Positions 33,910 to 46,148 of a DNA stretch of 64,000 nucleotides are shown here, one piece after another. Positions within the stretch are counted from its first letter, which is position 1; each line of letters begins with the position of its first letter. The stretch spans positions 1-64,000 of the forward strand of contig JALRME010000043.1 of the NCBI GenBank assembly GCA_026120035.1, written 5' to 3'. A program made the translations under genes and the position numbers. Under the pieces are notes generated by a model. That model made no database searches. It was not told the origin of the DNA and saw only the letters and a list, made by a program, of their open reading frames with translations. The DNA comes from Coleophoma eucalyptorum (taxonomy: Eukaryota > Ascomycota > Leotiomycetes > Helotiales > Dermateaceae).

Positions 33910-36599
33910 TCAAAACATAATCCACTCGCCGTCAACGCCTTCTATGTGCTTGGTCCAGCGGAAAGCAGCACCTCCGCTGACGCGCTCATTTGGGCCATCC
34001 TCTTTCTCGGCCCAGAGTTTCTCCAGAACCTCGAGACCTGCAAGGTTGTTCAGATAACCGCTGCGACTCATAATTTCCCTGCATTTGGTGCGTACGATGG
34101 ACTGCTGCAGTTCGTTGACACACTCGCTTCCACTGATAAAGAGTGGCCATAGGAGGAATTTCTCTGCTCCACTTCCATGTTCTAAGCTCGTCACATAATA
34201 CAGGACTTGTGATACGAGATTTTGGAAATTGAGATGGCTTGATGGCAGATTGGGGCAGGCTAGGCGCTCGGTATAGAGGAGGGCGGAGTAACGGAAGGCT
34301 TCACTAATGTATCCGAAATCGCGAAGCTGCGTTGGAGACGGGGTGGGCTGCAGTTGCGAGACAAGGCGACCCGGATCAAATTCCCAGGCTTGGAGGGCAG
34401 ACCGACAGGCCTTCCACTCCGACCAGAACGATGTGTTCAGGTCTTCGTTTGACGGTGAGTGGGGTCGGCCGGTGGAACCTAGCGGGAAGGCCTCATCGTC
34501 AAGAGTGGAAGCGAAGCCGTTCCCGTCAAAATTATGTGCATGCAGATTGTAGAAATCCACCAAAGCTTGGCCGGCAAGTTTTGGCCTAGGCATAGGGGGT
34601 GCCGTGCGCAAGAGAAGTGTTGTTGTGGGATAATCTGGCATAATGGGACGGTGTTGAGACAGGAGGTTAAGCCGCCCCAGTTTCGCGATTGTCTTGAAAA
34701 GAACACTATCGCAGCCAGCGAGATTCTCCAGAGCGTGGTTTGGGTTTGCTGGATTAGCAACCATTTCGAGGAAGCCTCCGCGGAGTTGAGTTTCACGATC
34801 GTTGATGCTTGCTGCGATTCCATCGAAATATGTAAATAAGGTCTCCATCCATCCCCAGTTGCCAGTCTCGAGGCCAGATTCTCGCATTCCAAGAATCTTC
34901 TTAACTCCGGCGAATTGCGTGCGGAACTGCGCAATTCCAGATTCACACATGCGGTAGTGACAAAGAATAAATAGTGTAGCTAGAACACTGTCATGACGAG
35001 CTTTCGAAGGATCGCCAAGTTGTTCGTTGAGTAACTGAACAGCCAGACTTCTATGCCGAAACTCTTCTTGCATCGACGAGTCCGTAGCTTGCTTGTCCAC
35101 GCCAGTTTGTTGGGTAGTGCGCTGCGATGGTGTGTAATTACTGCCGTTGTTAATTTGGTCAAGCTGTTCGAGCTCTGATGGTCTTCGCCATGTTTCTTGA
35201 CCTAGTGATTGTTTTCGCTTCATCCGTAAATTACAGGCGGATAGTGCACATATTGCATGCTGCAGACTGCGGCTGGAAGAGGCCAGACTCAAAATGTGCT
35301 CTCGATAGGGATTGCTGGGACTATCCACAACAACAACTGAAGGGCAGATGACTTTATCGTAAAAGTCCAAGAAGAAAGAGATGCGAGGAGATACGTCGGT
35401 AGTTGATGTTGGAGAGACAGGGTCATTAAGATGATAGATATCGATATCTGAAGCTGCCAGGGAAATAGAATCATCGTCTCGAACGTTCGACCAGCTGGAT
35501 CCAAAGGGTTTTGACCTGAAGCTGGTACCAAAGAGATCTATGTCGTGCTTTGAGGGAGGTCCTTGTCATCCGTCAGTTTATGGCAAGAAAGCAAAGCCAC
35601 GCGAAACTAACCGAAGATGTCTTCGCTGATGAATATGTCAGAATGGTTGCTTGGGCCTGGAGGAGAATGCTGCTGCTGATGAGTCTCTTCAACCTCATAG
35701 ATCGTTTGGTGTGAGCTCAAGCTCGAGCTCATATCGGACTGAGCATAGTAATGCTCTGGCATTGAAGTTGGGCCGCGTGAATCCACCATTCCGATGTGTC
35801 CCACGATGGGGCTATGTCCGGCGGTGGAATTGGGGGTAGAAAAATTGTACATAGGCACCGGGCTGTTGAGGTATGGAACATCATCATTTGGGAACGACTG
35901 ACTGATGGGAGAGTGCGCATAATCACTTTCTGCATAGACACTCATGGCATCATGAACAGGTGAATGCGGACCAAGTCCAACCGAAATCCCATCTCGGGAC
36001 AGACTTAGGGTGTGTAAGCGTTGCAGTTGAGGAAGTTGTCTTTGCTGAGAAATGCCCGATTCATGACGGAAATCAGGGTTGGCTGAGTACTCGTTGGCAA
36101 TTGACATATTCCAGTCTTGCATTGGCATGGGAGGGTTGGGTCCGTTCGGGGCCATATTGACAAAGTCATAGTTGGTGTATGCGCTGATGGAGGAAACTGA
36201 GTTTGAAGGTTCGGTCTTGATCTTGACATCGTCTCGGTCCTGGAGCTGTAACTTGGTAACGGTGGAAGTAGAACGTGGTCGACTAGTTGGAGGTGGAGGT
36301 GGAGGTGGACTTCTATGGGCGGGGGCAGATCTCGCAACGGGCAGTGAGAGTCCTCGTAACTTCCCACGGCTAGCCACGCCAACACCCCAAGTCAATTGGG
36401 TTTTGTATCCAGAACACTCTTTGCCAATCTCCAAACATTGTGAACAATACGGTCTTCGTCGATCGCACTTGGTGTTGCGTTTGTTGCAGGTGAAGCAATC
36501 ATCACTTGCACCACTAGCTGGAGCTCTCCGGCGCCGCTTCCGCTGTGGCACTGTCGGCAGTTCCGAGTTGGAAGGAGGACATGCGACTGGTAAAGTCAT
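33910..36599 (-). CDS. Zn2Cys6 transcription factor with fungal-specific domain 2
   Basis: Nuclear DNA-binding regulator of about 880 aa. The N-terminal cluster is C-x2-C-x6-C-x6-C-x2-C-x6-C (CFTCNKRNTKC, then CSQCLEIGKEC), preceded by a basic KRRRRAP stretch that can serve as an NLS. The segment SGYKTQLTWGVGVASRGKLR directly after the cluster is characteristic of one conserved fungal subgroup. A Ser/Pro-rich linker follows, then one intron (EDIF to GPPSKHDIDLFG). The C-terminal half fits the fungal-specific transcription factor domain 2 (PF11951 type), starting near SPRISFFLDFYDKVICPSV. The start was set at ATG 36599 (MTLPVACPP) rather than the hydrophobic upstream ATG at 36665, which would put an improbable leader on a nuclear protein. 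Target genes are unknown. Confidence 0.93.
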
Positions 36600-39500
36600 G
36601 GTGGCGAGGGGTAAGAATGAAAAAGATGGAATGGCAGCGAGAAGGGATACTAAGAAGCAGTGCACATTGGAGTTCTAAGTATGTAATGGAGAGCGTCGGA
36701 ATGGAACGAGTAAATCATGAGAGGACGTTGCACGGCGGTTTGGGGAGGAGGTGGATAGTAAGGGTAAGTAGGGTGCGGTTTGGTGGCACTGCTCGAGAGC
36801 TGGCTCGCTGGTGGTGGGCTATTCGTATCATTTGAGGAGGCGGCCATGGGACTTTCTGCTAGACTGCTGGATGCTGGTCGCCAAATGCTGGTATTACTGT
36901 ACTGCACTTTGCTGCTAATGCCTGCTAGACCAGACATGGGGCTTGTTCTGCAATTCAAAGATCAACACTGCGGGCAGAGCATGGGTCCAACCAGGGGTTG
37001 TAGCCTCTGTAAGGGCCGAGGACCAATTCAACTGCCATCCGCCTCCTCTCGACAAATCACACGCCGTTGTCCAGGATAGGCGCTGCAGCGGAAGCACATC
37101 GCATCCTTCTATGCAGGCATCGAGAGACCTTCTCGAGCCCTTCTTTGCAGTCGCCAAAACTCACGATGCGGGCTTCTGCTATCCTATCTACTCTGTATCA
37201 TAGCGGGCGAATCCCCCCAATCGATGTCGCGCATCATTCAGGTTCTGGCCATGGGCGGACGAAATAGATGAATTGAGGATCACATCTCCCAGTGAGGCCC
37301 AGTGCAGCCAGCCCATCCGGCCAGGGAGCCACCTCTTGTCTTTCTCCGAACTCCGTGGCTGGCTTTATCTCGTCCAAGGACTCGAAGATATGGGTGAAAT
37401 GCAGGATAACCTTAAGTGCTGACTGATGTCTCTCACTCCATACAGCTGCGTTGGGCTGAAGACGCGTACAACTAACCATGAGGCTGTCATCTCGAATTCT
37501 GTCAAATAAACGCTGGGTATTTGCAGTTACTCAGATTCGCCTTCTGCGCATGTACTTTCTACTTCAGCTCTTGATCATCATTTGCAGCTACAGCGTTCCA
37601 GCTAGCAATTAGGGCCTTTAGGGGCTTTCGAGGCCTAAGGACAGGAGCCTCCCACCCAGGAGGGCTAAACAGCGCGCCGTTGAATTGGTGGTGGGATGAT
37701 TTGTTTAGCATGGTATGGACAGAGCGTCTGCACGGTGCAGCGACGGAGATGAGAGAAATCTCATCACACTGCCGCCCGGTATGGAGCCAAAAGCCCCGAA
37801 GCGAAACTGTAAGCGCAGCAACTGACCTAGGATTCTAGCTGGCGCTGTTCGCAAGTCGCATAGAAGTACAAGATGGGCTTATTTTAATCCTTCACGGCAT
37901 CAGAAGCCGACAGTTCAGAGTGTGGCTCGACAAGGCTACCAAAACCACCACTTTAACCTTGGTTATTATTCTGCTCCTTCAAACCTTGCCAAAAAGGCTT
38001 GTAGGATTGCTTGACATGCAGGTGCGCCACCCCGCTTGCCGGACAACCAAACGTGCAGCCGTTTGACAACCAAATGCCTGTTGTTGTTAGTGGTGGTTGA
38101 GATGATGATGATGGTGTTGTCTATCTATGGTATTCTGGGAAATGGCGCACATACACTTGAAGGCCTACTCTTGAAAGAAGGAACAATGACGGAATCTGCG
38201 CTTATCGGGTGCATGCTCAAGGACCAATTGTAAGATGCGTGGACAAGGCACACAGAACTGGACAGGAACTGGGCTCAGCTACCACGATAAGAATTGCCTG
38301 GTCTTAAAGATAAGAAAGGTGCGGTACGACAAGTGCAGGGGCATCGGTGTGTGCAGTGCTGCAGCAAGTGGGGATTATTCAAAGTCAGGGTATTCTTCCA
38401 CTGGCTGCGAGGGACCGAAGCTTGCCTGTACGGTGCAGCACGGAGTACGGAGTTCGTTTTCTTAGCACTTGACGTCCCTGTTACTGCTTTGTGCTTGTTC
38501 GTTATGACAGCAGATGGCTTGCCCCCCTAGACTTGCGCGTGGACTTGTGGTCGTTGGCTTATCGTTAATATGGGCAATAAATGAGGGGAATCACGTCTGC
38601 CACCAGTCTTCGAGCTCTGAAGGCTTTCGCCCTCCAGCTATCCCCTTAGTGTAATGATCTGAGGACCCCAGATTGAGGAGAGCTCCAAGGGGTTCCCCCC
38701 CCCCCCCAAAAAAAGGGGCCCCCAAGAAGGAAATGATTGGCCGCTTCAGAGGGCTTTTGCAGTACCATAGCTTTTGACGGCCAGAATCCATACTCCGTCG
38801 AGGTCCAAAGACAACAACGAATTGCACAACCTCGTCTCACAAGGATGCCCCTCTCAATCCGCACTCGATGAAGTTGTGGATGACCATGGTTTGCTGCACG
38901 ACGATGAGCGGGTGCATCCCTGCTGCTGCGTTAGCACCGGCCATATCCTTTTCATCCAGCAAATAATATAGCCGTATTTTTATTCCCCTACCAGCGGCGT
39001 AGCATGGGTGGCTTGGACAACCTCCAGCACATATATCTCTGAATCAACGCCAACCACGATACGCTAGAAAGCTTCTAGTTCCATGGAAGCTTTATCGATT
39101 CGGGGCACGCTGCAAGGAGTTTTAACTGTGCCGCTGTTTGGTTGCGCCAGCTTCGTGCTCTATCCTTGACAATAACGCAAGCCGTTATGCTGCTAAGTAA
39201 GTCAACGAAGCAGACAAAGATGTCGAAACCCCTCTGCCACTTGCTCACCAATAAATAGCTGGACGGACAGTCGGGCGGTGCTTGGCCCGGTGGCCAGCTG
39301 CTTGCTGCCTTTCGATACATTCATTCATCTCTCAGATTGCAGGATTTGAGCATGCATTGGTTTGAGGTCTGAGTCCGCAACAAAATTTTCATCTAAGGTT
39401 TTAAAATTTGCCTCTTTCGCAGCCCCGATACGATTTCATCCTTCCCGGTGAAATGAGATGAAAGACATCTGCAAAATATGCCGTGCTCGCTTGTTGCGCT

Positions 39501-40765
39501 CAGATCTACGAACCACAAGTGATCGAGGAATGCCCGGCCGCCCCGAGGCTGAAGAAAACTGTAAATTTGACCATTGAGCCTTACGTGATGCCTCGAGCTT
39601 CCTCTGAACCAACCAATCCATCCAACCGAGGCAAAGCAAAGAGACCTTTCTGTGCTTGCGTCTCCGTCACCTGAATCGCATACGCAACTGTAGGCCAGGA
39701 ATAGCCGAGCCAAAAAGCACCGGTCCTTGAGGCTGTGACCAAGATATTGCGGACTGCATATTCGAAGCTTATTGGGTTACAAAACAATGAGTTCGAACTT
39801 GCTTAATTACAGAAGCTCCTGATTGAAGCTTCAATCACATGTAAAACCAGGATGTGCGCAGCCGATGACCTCTGCAACTGATGTTCATAATAAAGGAGGC
39901 CAAAGCAAAGGGTCTCGCTTCCCCGTCTTCTCAAGTCCGAAAATAATACATTTCGTAGCCGCGCAGGCGGAATTGGTTCAAGCCCGGTAATGTTCACCGC
40001 TGATTCGATGAACGACTGGATCGCACTCGTCTCTGTGGCTAAAAAGATCGCGACAGCTCGAAGAGTCCTAAGCTTGATGGAACGTTACCTTCCTAACTGG
40101 GATCGACATCCGTGGTCCACAACCGAAGACTGACCCCCTTCAAGACACACCACCCTGCTGTACTGCCAGACGCCAACTGTGGATGGGATTCAGAATTTAG
40201 ACATCTGAGGTGAGAACTGGTACACCCGCTCCCGTCCACAGTGAGCTCATGAAGCTGCGAACAAAGCGACAGCGGTCATCATGCGTCTGCTAAGGATGAG
40301 GCTTGCATTGTCTGTGCCCCTAACTTATTTTTCCAGGGTGGTTATCATCAGACATATATTATACATGGTGAGTGGAGGCAGATATGCGCGATCTCGATAG
40401 CAGAACGTGACGTCGGTCAGGAAGCGCATAGGGGGGATGATCCGGGTCAAGCACTGCGTAATTGAGCCTGTACGCTACACATGCGATGGTGGTGGGGTGA
40501 GAAGATCAGATGAGGGGTCTCCAGAAGTCTTGCCGTGTTATGGACATAGATACGGCGAGGCTTCGACAAATGAAAGCCCTGGTGGTAAGCAGAATCGAAA
40601 GAATTGAAATGCCAAGATTATAGTCACGTGCTTTTGCGGTATAGTTAGTCCGGGTTGCTTGGTAGTTCGGAGCCAAGCGGCCGTACTATCAAAAATGTTA
40701 TCGAAGATTTCCAAATTTCAGCGGGAGTGATAGCATACAAGCCCAACCACCAAGACACCGCCAAC
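36600..40765. promoter_or_regulatory. 4.2-kb non-coding region between the Zn2Cys6 factor and NOP16
   Basis: No supported gene. Many overlapping frames below 110 codons lack motifs. It holds a 13-nt C tract at 38695-38707 followed by seven A. The length upstream of a transcription factor suggests an extended promoter or a long 5' UTR with uORFs, or undetected non-coding RNA; sequence alone cannot decide. Confidence 0.55.
38695..38707. repeat. Poly-C homopolymer (13 nt) followed by A7
   Basis: An uninterrupted C13-A7 run in non-coding DNA. Similar C tracts occur at 51497-51511 and 52327-52336. Length may be uncertain, since homopolymers are a common assembly error site. Confidence 0.9.
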
Positions 40766-41527
40766 ATGGGACGTGAACTACAGAAGAAGAAGAACCGATC
40801 CTCCATTGCGAAGGTTCGCATAAAGCCAAAGTCCAAGCGTGTCAATCCTCTTGGAAACCCAATTATCGCAGCCAACTGGTATGTTTTATGAATCCACCTT
40901 CAGCTGGTGGTGGCCTTCCTCTTTCTTTGCACTGATCCTAACTGCTATGCTAGGAACCAAGATGAGACACTCACACAAAACTATCGACGACTGGGCCTCA
41001 CCAGCCGATTGAATGCTGCAACTGGAGGTATCGAGAAACTACCTTCCGGAAAGGACGCGCACACAAAATCGTCAACCATTAACAAGTTGGCAATTGAGAA
41101 CGCCTTCCCTAAGACGATCGCCCCAACGGAAGCCAAGGTTGAACGTGATCCAGAGACTGGAAAGATCCTGCGAGTTATCCACTCTAAGAGCCGGCCCAAC
41201 CCTTTGAATGATCCTTTGAACTCCGACTCTGAAGAAGAGGACAAAGAATACGAAGACTTCGATGGCTTCGAGGGAGAGGAGAAGCCAAAAGAGAATGAGA
41301 TTGTCAAGCGGTTGGAGGAGCTAGCTTCCAGAGAGGCGCCTAAGAAAGAGAGGACCCAGAGTGATCGAGAGCGGGAATGGATTGAGCGCCTAGTACGCAC
41401 TCATGGTGACGATTATGGAAGAATGTTTCGGGATAGAAAGCTCAACCCCATGCAGCAGACCGAGGCAGATATCAAAAGAAGAGTCGCCAAATGGAGAGCG
41501 AAGGGCGGGTCAGTCATGGAGGCCTAA
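40766..41527 (+). CDS. NOP16: Nucleolar 60S ribosome biogenesis protein Nop16
   Basis: Small basic nucleolar protein of pre-60S particles; works in 25S/5.8S rRNA maturation. ATG at 40766 (MGRELQKKKNRSSIAK), a single 75-nt intron (40879-40953) joining IIAANW to NQDETLTQNY, and a stop at 41527 give 228 aa, the usual size. The NPLGNPIIAANWN and QNYRRLGL segments are the conserved Nop16 core, and the C-terminus carries REREWIERLVRTHGDDYGRMFRD with the terminal MQQTEADIKRRVAKW block. An acidic insert (DSEEEDKEYEDFDGFEGEE) sits in the middle. Confidence 0.96.
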
Positions 41528-44500
41528 GCCGACCTGGAACCAATCTGAGTTTGTGCCGCATCTTGGGGAGTTGGCGTTATGGCGCGAATAAGGGACTGGC
41601 CCATTGAAGAAGGACATATATCAAAGCAATAAGATTTCTAAATTCGTTATACTACTGATCAAGGGTCGTGCCGTTCTGCCAATGTAGTGAAATTGCACGC
41701 TAGAAGCGTGCCTCAAAGCATGGAACCTTCGTCAGAGCTTCCTTTTCGAATTTCCCGGCATTCACAGCCCCGTCTGATATTGCAGGAGCTTTGATATGGG
41801 CTGTATAGAAGCACCGACAGGTGATTTGGAAGTATCGCCCTCCACATCTGATAGTCACAAGCCACCAAGGGTGTGATTCACCCTGCATCATTGCACATCA
41901 TTGTGCTCTTGCAAAAGGCATACCCGAAACAGTCTTATCCTGCATGAAAAGGAGGCTTGGAGCAGCCAGACCGGGCAAGTGTTCCAAACATTGACCACAT
42001 TCACCTGACCGGAGTTGAGATAGGAGTTCGCTCTACAGCGATGACAAGGGGCTGATTGAGTATCTCGAAGGATAAGCCTTCGTTGCTTTCTGATCTAGCA
42101 CCTTCCGCTTCCCGCCGATCAATCATCGTACCTTCTGGGTGCTTATTTTACGCAACCACTGCCCGAACCGAACGCCCAAATAGTGGCACTTACTCGCATA
42201 AGAAATGTTCTTGTCCCCCACGTCAATTCCTTGGCTTTCTTACCTTCGGTTCTGTTGCCTTAGTTAGCTTCCATACGAGCTCGATACCTTCATAAGCCAA
42301 ACAATGATCGGTACCCGTATATTACCGCTGTATATCCGTGGGGTCCCACTCCAAAGTTTTGGGATTTGGGCCGCGCTGCCGGTCCGTGGGAGGTACTGAT
42401 GAGGTCGACTGACTGCAGGGTATCGATGATCATTCACATAAAGATTGCAAGGACGCTGATACAAGGCTTTGCTGAGACGGCATACCTTATCGAACTCCGT
42501 GGTTCTGCGTTATCTGCATTATTTGTGCGTAATATTCCGGTGTGGATGCCCTCGCGACCAGATAGAGAAAGGGAATTAAATGACGACAGTGGCATTTCAT
42601 GTCCGAGACTGCGACAGCCCTGTCACTCGGGATGGGTCTTGCCCAGAGCCGTGAGGAGTGTCATCCTTTTGACTCTGTTTCTATTGAAGGATGGACTTTT
42701 CATATCTCATACAGGAAAATGACCTTACTACTTTTACAACTCTCTATTTAAAATTCCGGTGTGGAAGCTTGCCATAAAAGTAAACAAAGCCTCGTGATCA
42801 GGCATCTCATGTTTCAAGAGGTAGTCGGTCCTTGTCAAATGAGAGTATACGTCAGTAGCTCTTTTGTCGCTTTTGCACAAAATATTTACAGCTCTGATGA
42901 ATTCAATGCTAGGAAGCACAGTTGAGAGATTATGTCATGCTTCACTTCGGGTTTCTATGTCTTGTGAACCATTTTCGTAGCCGGCGATATAAGACCTGAA
43001 GAGGAAGCTTATATCACCTAATAGCTAGCATTAAACAAGCCCCTAGAGGTAACAGAAACAATAATTCTTTGAAATTTCAATCATGTTTTCACTAGTGGCT
43101 TTGATAATGGACATCATAAAGGGTTATACAGTTCCAAAAAATTTAGATACTTTGTACATGTACAAGGTCTCTTGTGAATCGAAATTGTTTACGCCCACCT
43201 TTCCAATGCGCCTGATGCTCCCAGTAAAGTTTACTTTTAGGCTCTTTGCTTACCATTGTGCTCATCGGATGATAACAAGTGATTTATTCCTATTTTTTAT
43301 CTAATCCATTTTTTATTCGAATGTATCACAGACAAAGAAGGTCCTGGCTTCCTTCCACGATCACTACAGCGTTAGACCAACAACCTTATTATTAAAACGG
43401 AAGACTTAGTCTACTGGCCAAAATCTCCGTCGTACATCTATCTCTTTTAAGCATTTTACCTCAAGGCTTAAGCTTACTCTCAAAATACCAAGCACTAAGT
43501 CATGATCTCTCGTTCAATCCTCAACGCTCGGTGCTAATCTATCCTGTATTCATGACAAAGGAGTGCGGTCAATTCTCCATGAATAATTACAAGGCGATAC
43601 ACTTATTTCCACGTCTTTTTGATGTCATTTTATGTTTATGTCATAATGGTCTTGGTAGGGAAGCCGATGGATTGGCAGGCGCTATGAACTTACAATGAAT
43701 CTCTAAGAAGCAGATGCTTGTGGTATTTGTAAGAGGACTGGAGCTCTAAACATAGACTCAAAGAAATCCTATGGATCTCATAATTAAGTGGTTCCATCCA
43801 ATTCGTTTTATTGACGTGTGGAGAAGGTTGGCTTTGAGACTTTGTCTAACTCGAACACGTCTTGGACAAAACTATCCTCAAGTTTTCGGTGCTTGAGAAA
43901 TCTATTTCATAAAAGAATTAACAGATATCAGAATACTTTCTGAGTTAGAAGATCCAAGGTAGTTTTAATCCATTCGGGGGAGGGTTGCATGTCGTGTAAA
44001 GAAGCAGAAGTTTCAATACGAATTGGATGCTAAACTAGGACGAAGCTACTAGCGGTACGGCTTGGGACTCTTGTTATTACAGCAGGCCATGGTATCGACA
44101 TTGGATTAAATCCTTACTATTATAGGTAGATTTTTATTAATTTGCTGGAGCAGTTCGTGAGATATGATAGGCAGGAGCCAAAAAAACGACATGTTCATCA
44201 ATCTAAATAATTTCTGCTCTTGAAATCTAAAGGCAAAATAGTATTTATATTACCATTATACTTAAGTAAATTCAATAGTACCATTAAAACACTCTATGAC
44301 AGCTTCATAATGGGACATAATATAGCTTTTCCAGGCTTGGATCCTGCGATGTAGCCGATTACTAACTAGGAAAAGGAGACGTAATGGCTTCTATGCAACT
44401 GAGAAGCCTTTAACGGCATTGAATGTAGGCGCTCAGCATTTGACAATATATTTGCACCCAACTAGCATGCACTCACTGTTTCAAGTCTGATCATAGCCAC

Positions 44501-46148
44501 GTCATATATCCTGAAGAACCTGAACATATTAGATATCCCAACTGATAGATAGTCTTTATGAGACAGCTAGCTATCTCTGCCTGCGTGGATCCTACGAGCA
44601 ATGTCAGCTTCAATTTCATCTACAAGACTTACACAGATAATAGGAGATAGGTCATTGTAAGAGTAACCACTATCCACATGAAGGAACCTGAGGTGGTAGC
44701 TGACTGGGTGACTTGAAGGACAACAAGAACCAGGAGAAGCAACTGTTCTTGCGGTCAAATTCGAAGGTGACGCAGACGAAACAGGTACAGAGTTCTCATC
44801 GCAGAAAACTCAGTATTCTGCATCAATAATCTATAACCCCAACAACCTTCTTTGTGCATGTTTTGTAGCATATTACATTCTACTGCTAACTATGCAGTAT
44901 ACGACTTACAAAGCCAAGATATCTACTCATCTCAACATATCCGTTACCTCGCTCAAGAAAGCTTTTGCTAAGCGGTCCAAACGGAACTTAAAGCTTGAAG
45001 ATTCAGGATTGGAGAGCGGCCAGTGGTTTCTAGCTTCGTTGATAATTACAATGATGGCCATGTTTACTTGTGATCAACGTATTTGATTCTCCTTGCAGGA
45101 TTGGCAAAGAGCACCAGCAAATCCTGTCAAAGGTGCCCCAGACCATGTGGATGAATTTAGCTCGAGATAAAAAGTAAGAAGTCTCGTTTACATGTTACAT
45201 GAAAGGTTGATTTGGTTCGAGAAGACGGATTTCCTTGTGTGAAGAAATTGCGGTTGTCCATAGTTGCACTAGTATTCCTAGCTAGGACTAGCGCACCAAG
45301 TATATCCTCTCAAGCCATCACTCTCATCTTGCCCGCCCGCTTTTGGGCATTTCTTTCGTATGACAGTTTATTCATTCTCTTCAATGGTGCTACGATCCTT
45401 CTTTGCCCATTAGAATGGGCAACTACTACCCTTCTGGGCCGAGGATGCCAGCCTTTTCTCGTCTACTTGCCACGGTGCACCAGCAGAGCATCAAGGCTAG
45501 TGATTGTACGACCTCAATATCCTTCGGAATGGCTGCTAAACATATGTATTTTGGGATGGGAGCTCGAGAACATAATGTATCCACCACCAGGGGAGATCTT
45601 CAGGGGGCAGGATTTCAACTGCGCCATACATTCCAGTGGCGGCCGGAACTGGAAAGCGCGCATGCAGTTGAGGCTTGTTTTTTTCTTAAGCAAGGGATTG
45701 TTCCTGAATTTCTTGACACAAGTTTTTGGATTATTTCTCCGAGCCCTTTGGTGCAGAAGCGATACTCATGCTGTGGCTATAGCTAGTAAGCTGTCTTCAT
45801 CGCAGACCAGCCTCGAGCAGAGAATAGTTCCACTTGCGATCTCAAGTGATGTACGCAATAGCACTTTTACGCCAGCCAACACCATGATGTCGGTTCAAAA
45901 TGGCATGAAATTTTCCAGAATTCGACCTAGTAGTGGCCAATTCCTGGGGATTGTGATATCAATAGTCACTCATGTAGGGTAGTTGGGGTCGCAAAACAGG
46001 GGTGCGGGAAACTTTGGGGAAAGGCGAGAATGTAATATCCAAGGGATATGATTGCCACAAGTCTTCATAAAGCACTGTTTTGCAACTTTCTCTGCTTGGG
46101 TCCTCACTTGATACTATCGTTCTCACTTTTCTTTTTACGGCCTTCATT
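41528..46148. other. 4.6-kb AT-rich gene-poor stretch
   Basis: No supported gene. From about 42700 to 45200 the DNA is notably AT-rich with dense stops in all frames, as in decayed repeats. At 44720-45085 a plus-strand frame stays open (without an early ATG) and could be a fragment of something older. At 45212-45982 a 256-codon frame and an overlapping 127-codon frame have no recognisable motif. I call none of these genes. Confidence 0.55.

Noticed and set aside
39960..40000. GGTTCAAGCCC resembling a tRNA T-arm
   Set aside because: Flanking bases do not form the T stem and no D or anticodon arm is upstream.
44720..45130. Open plus-strand frame with a possible short intron near 45070-45100
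   Set aside because: A multi-exon reading can be forced but matches nothing and ends quickly; AT-rich decayed context.
45212..45982. 256-codon plus-strand frame and an overlapping 127-codon frame
   Set aside because: Composition is random-like and no motif or splice extension gives a family match.
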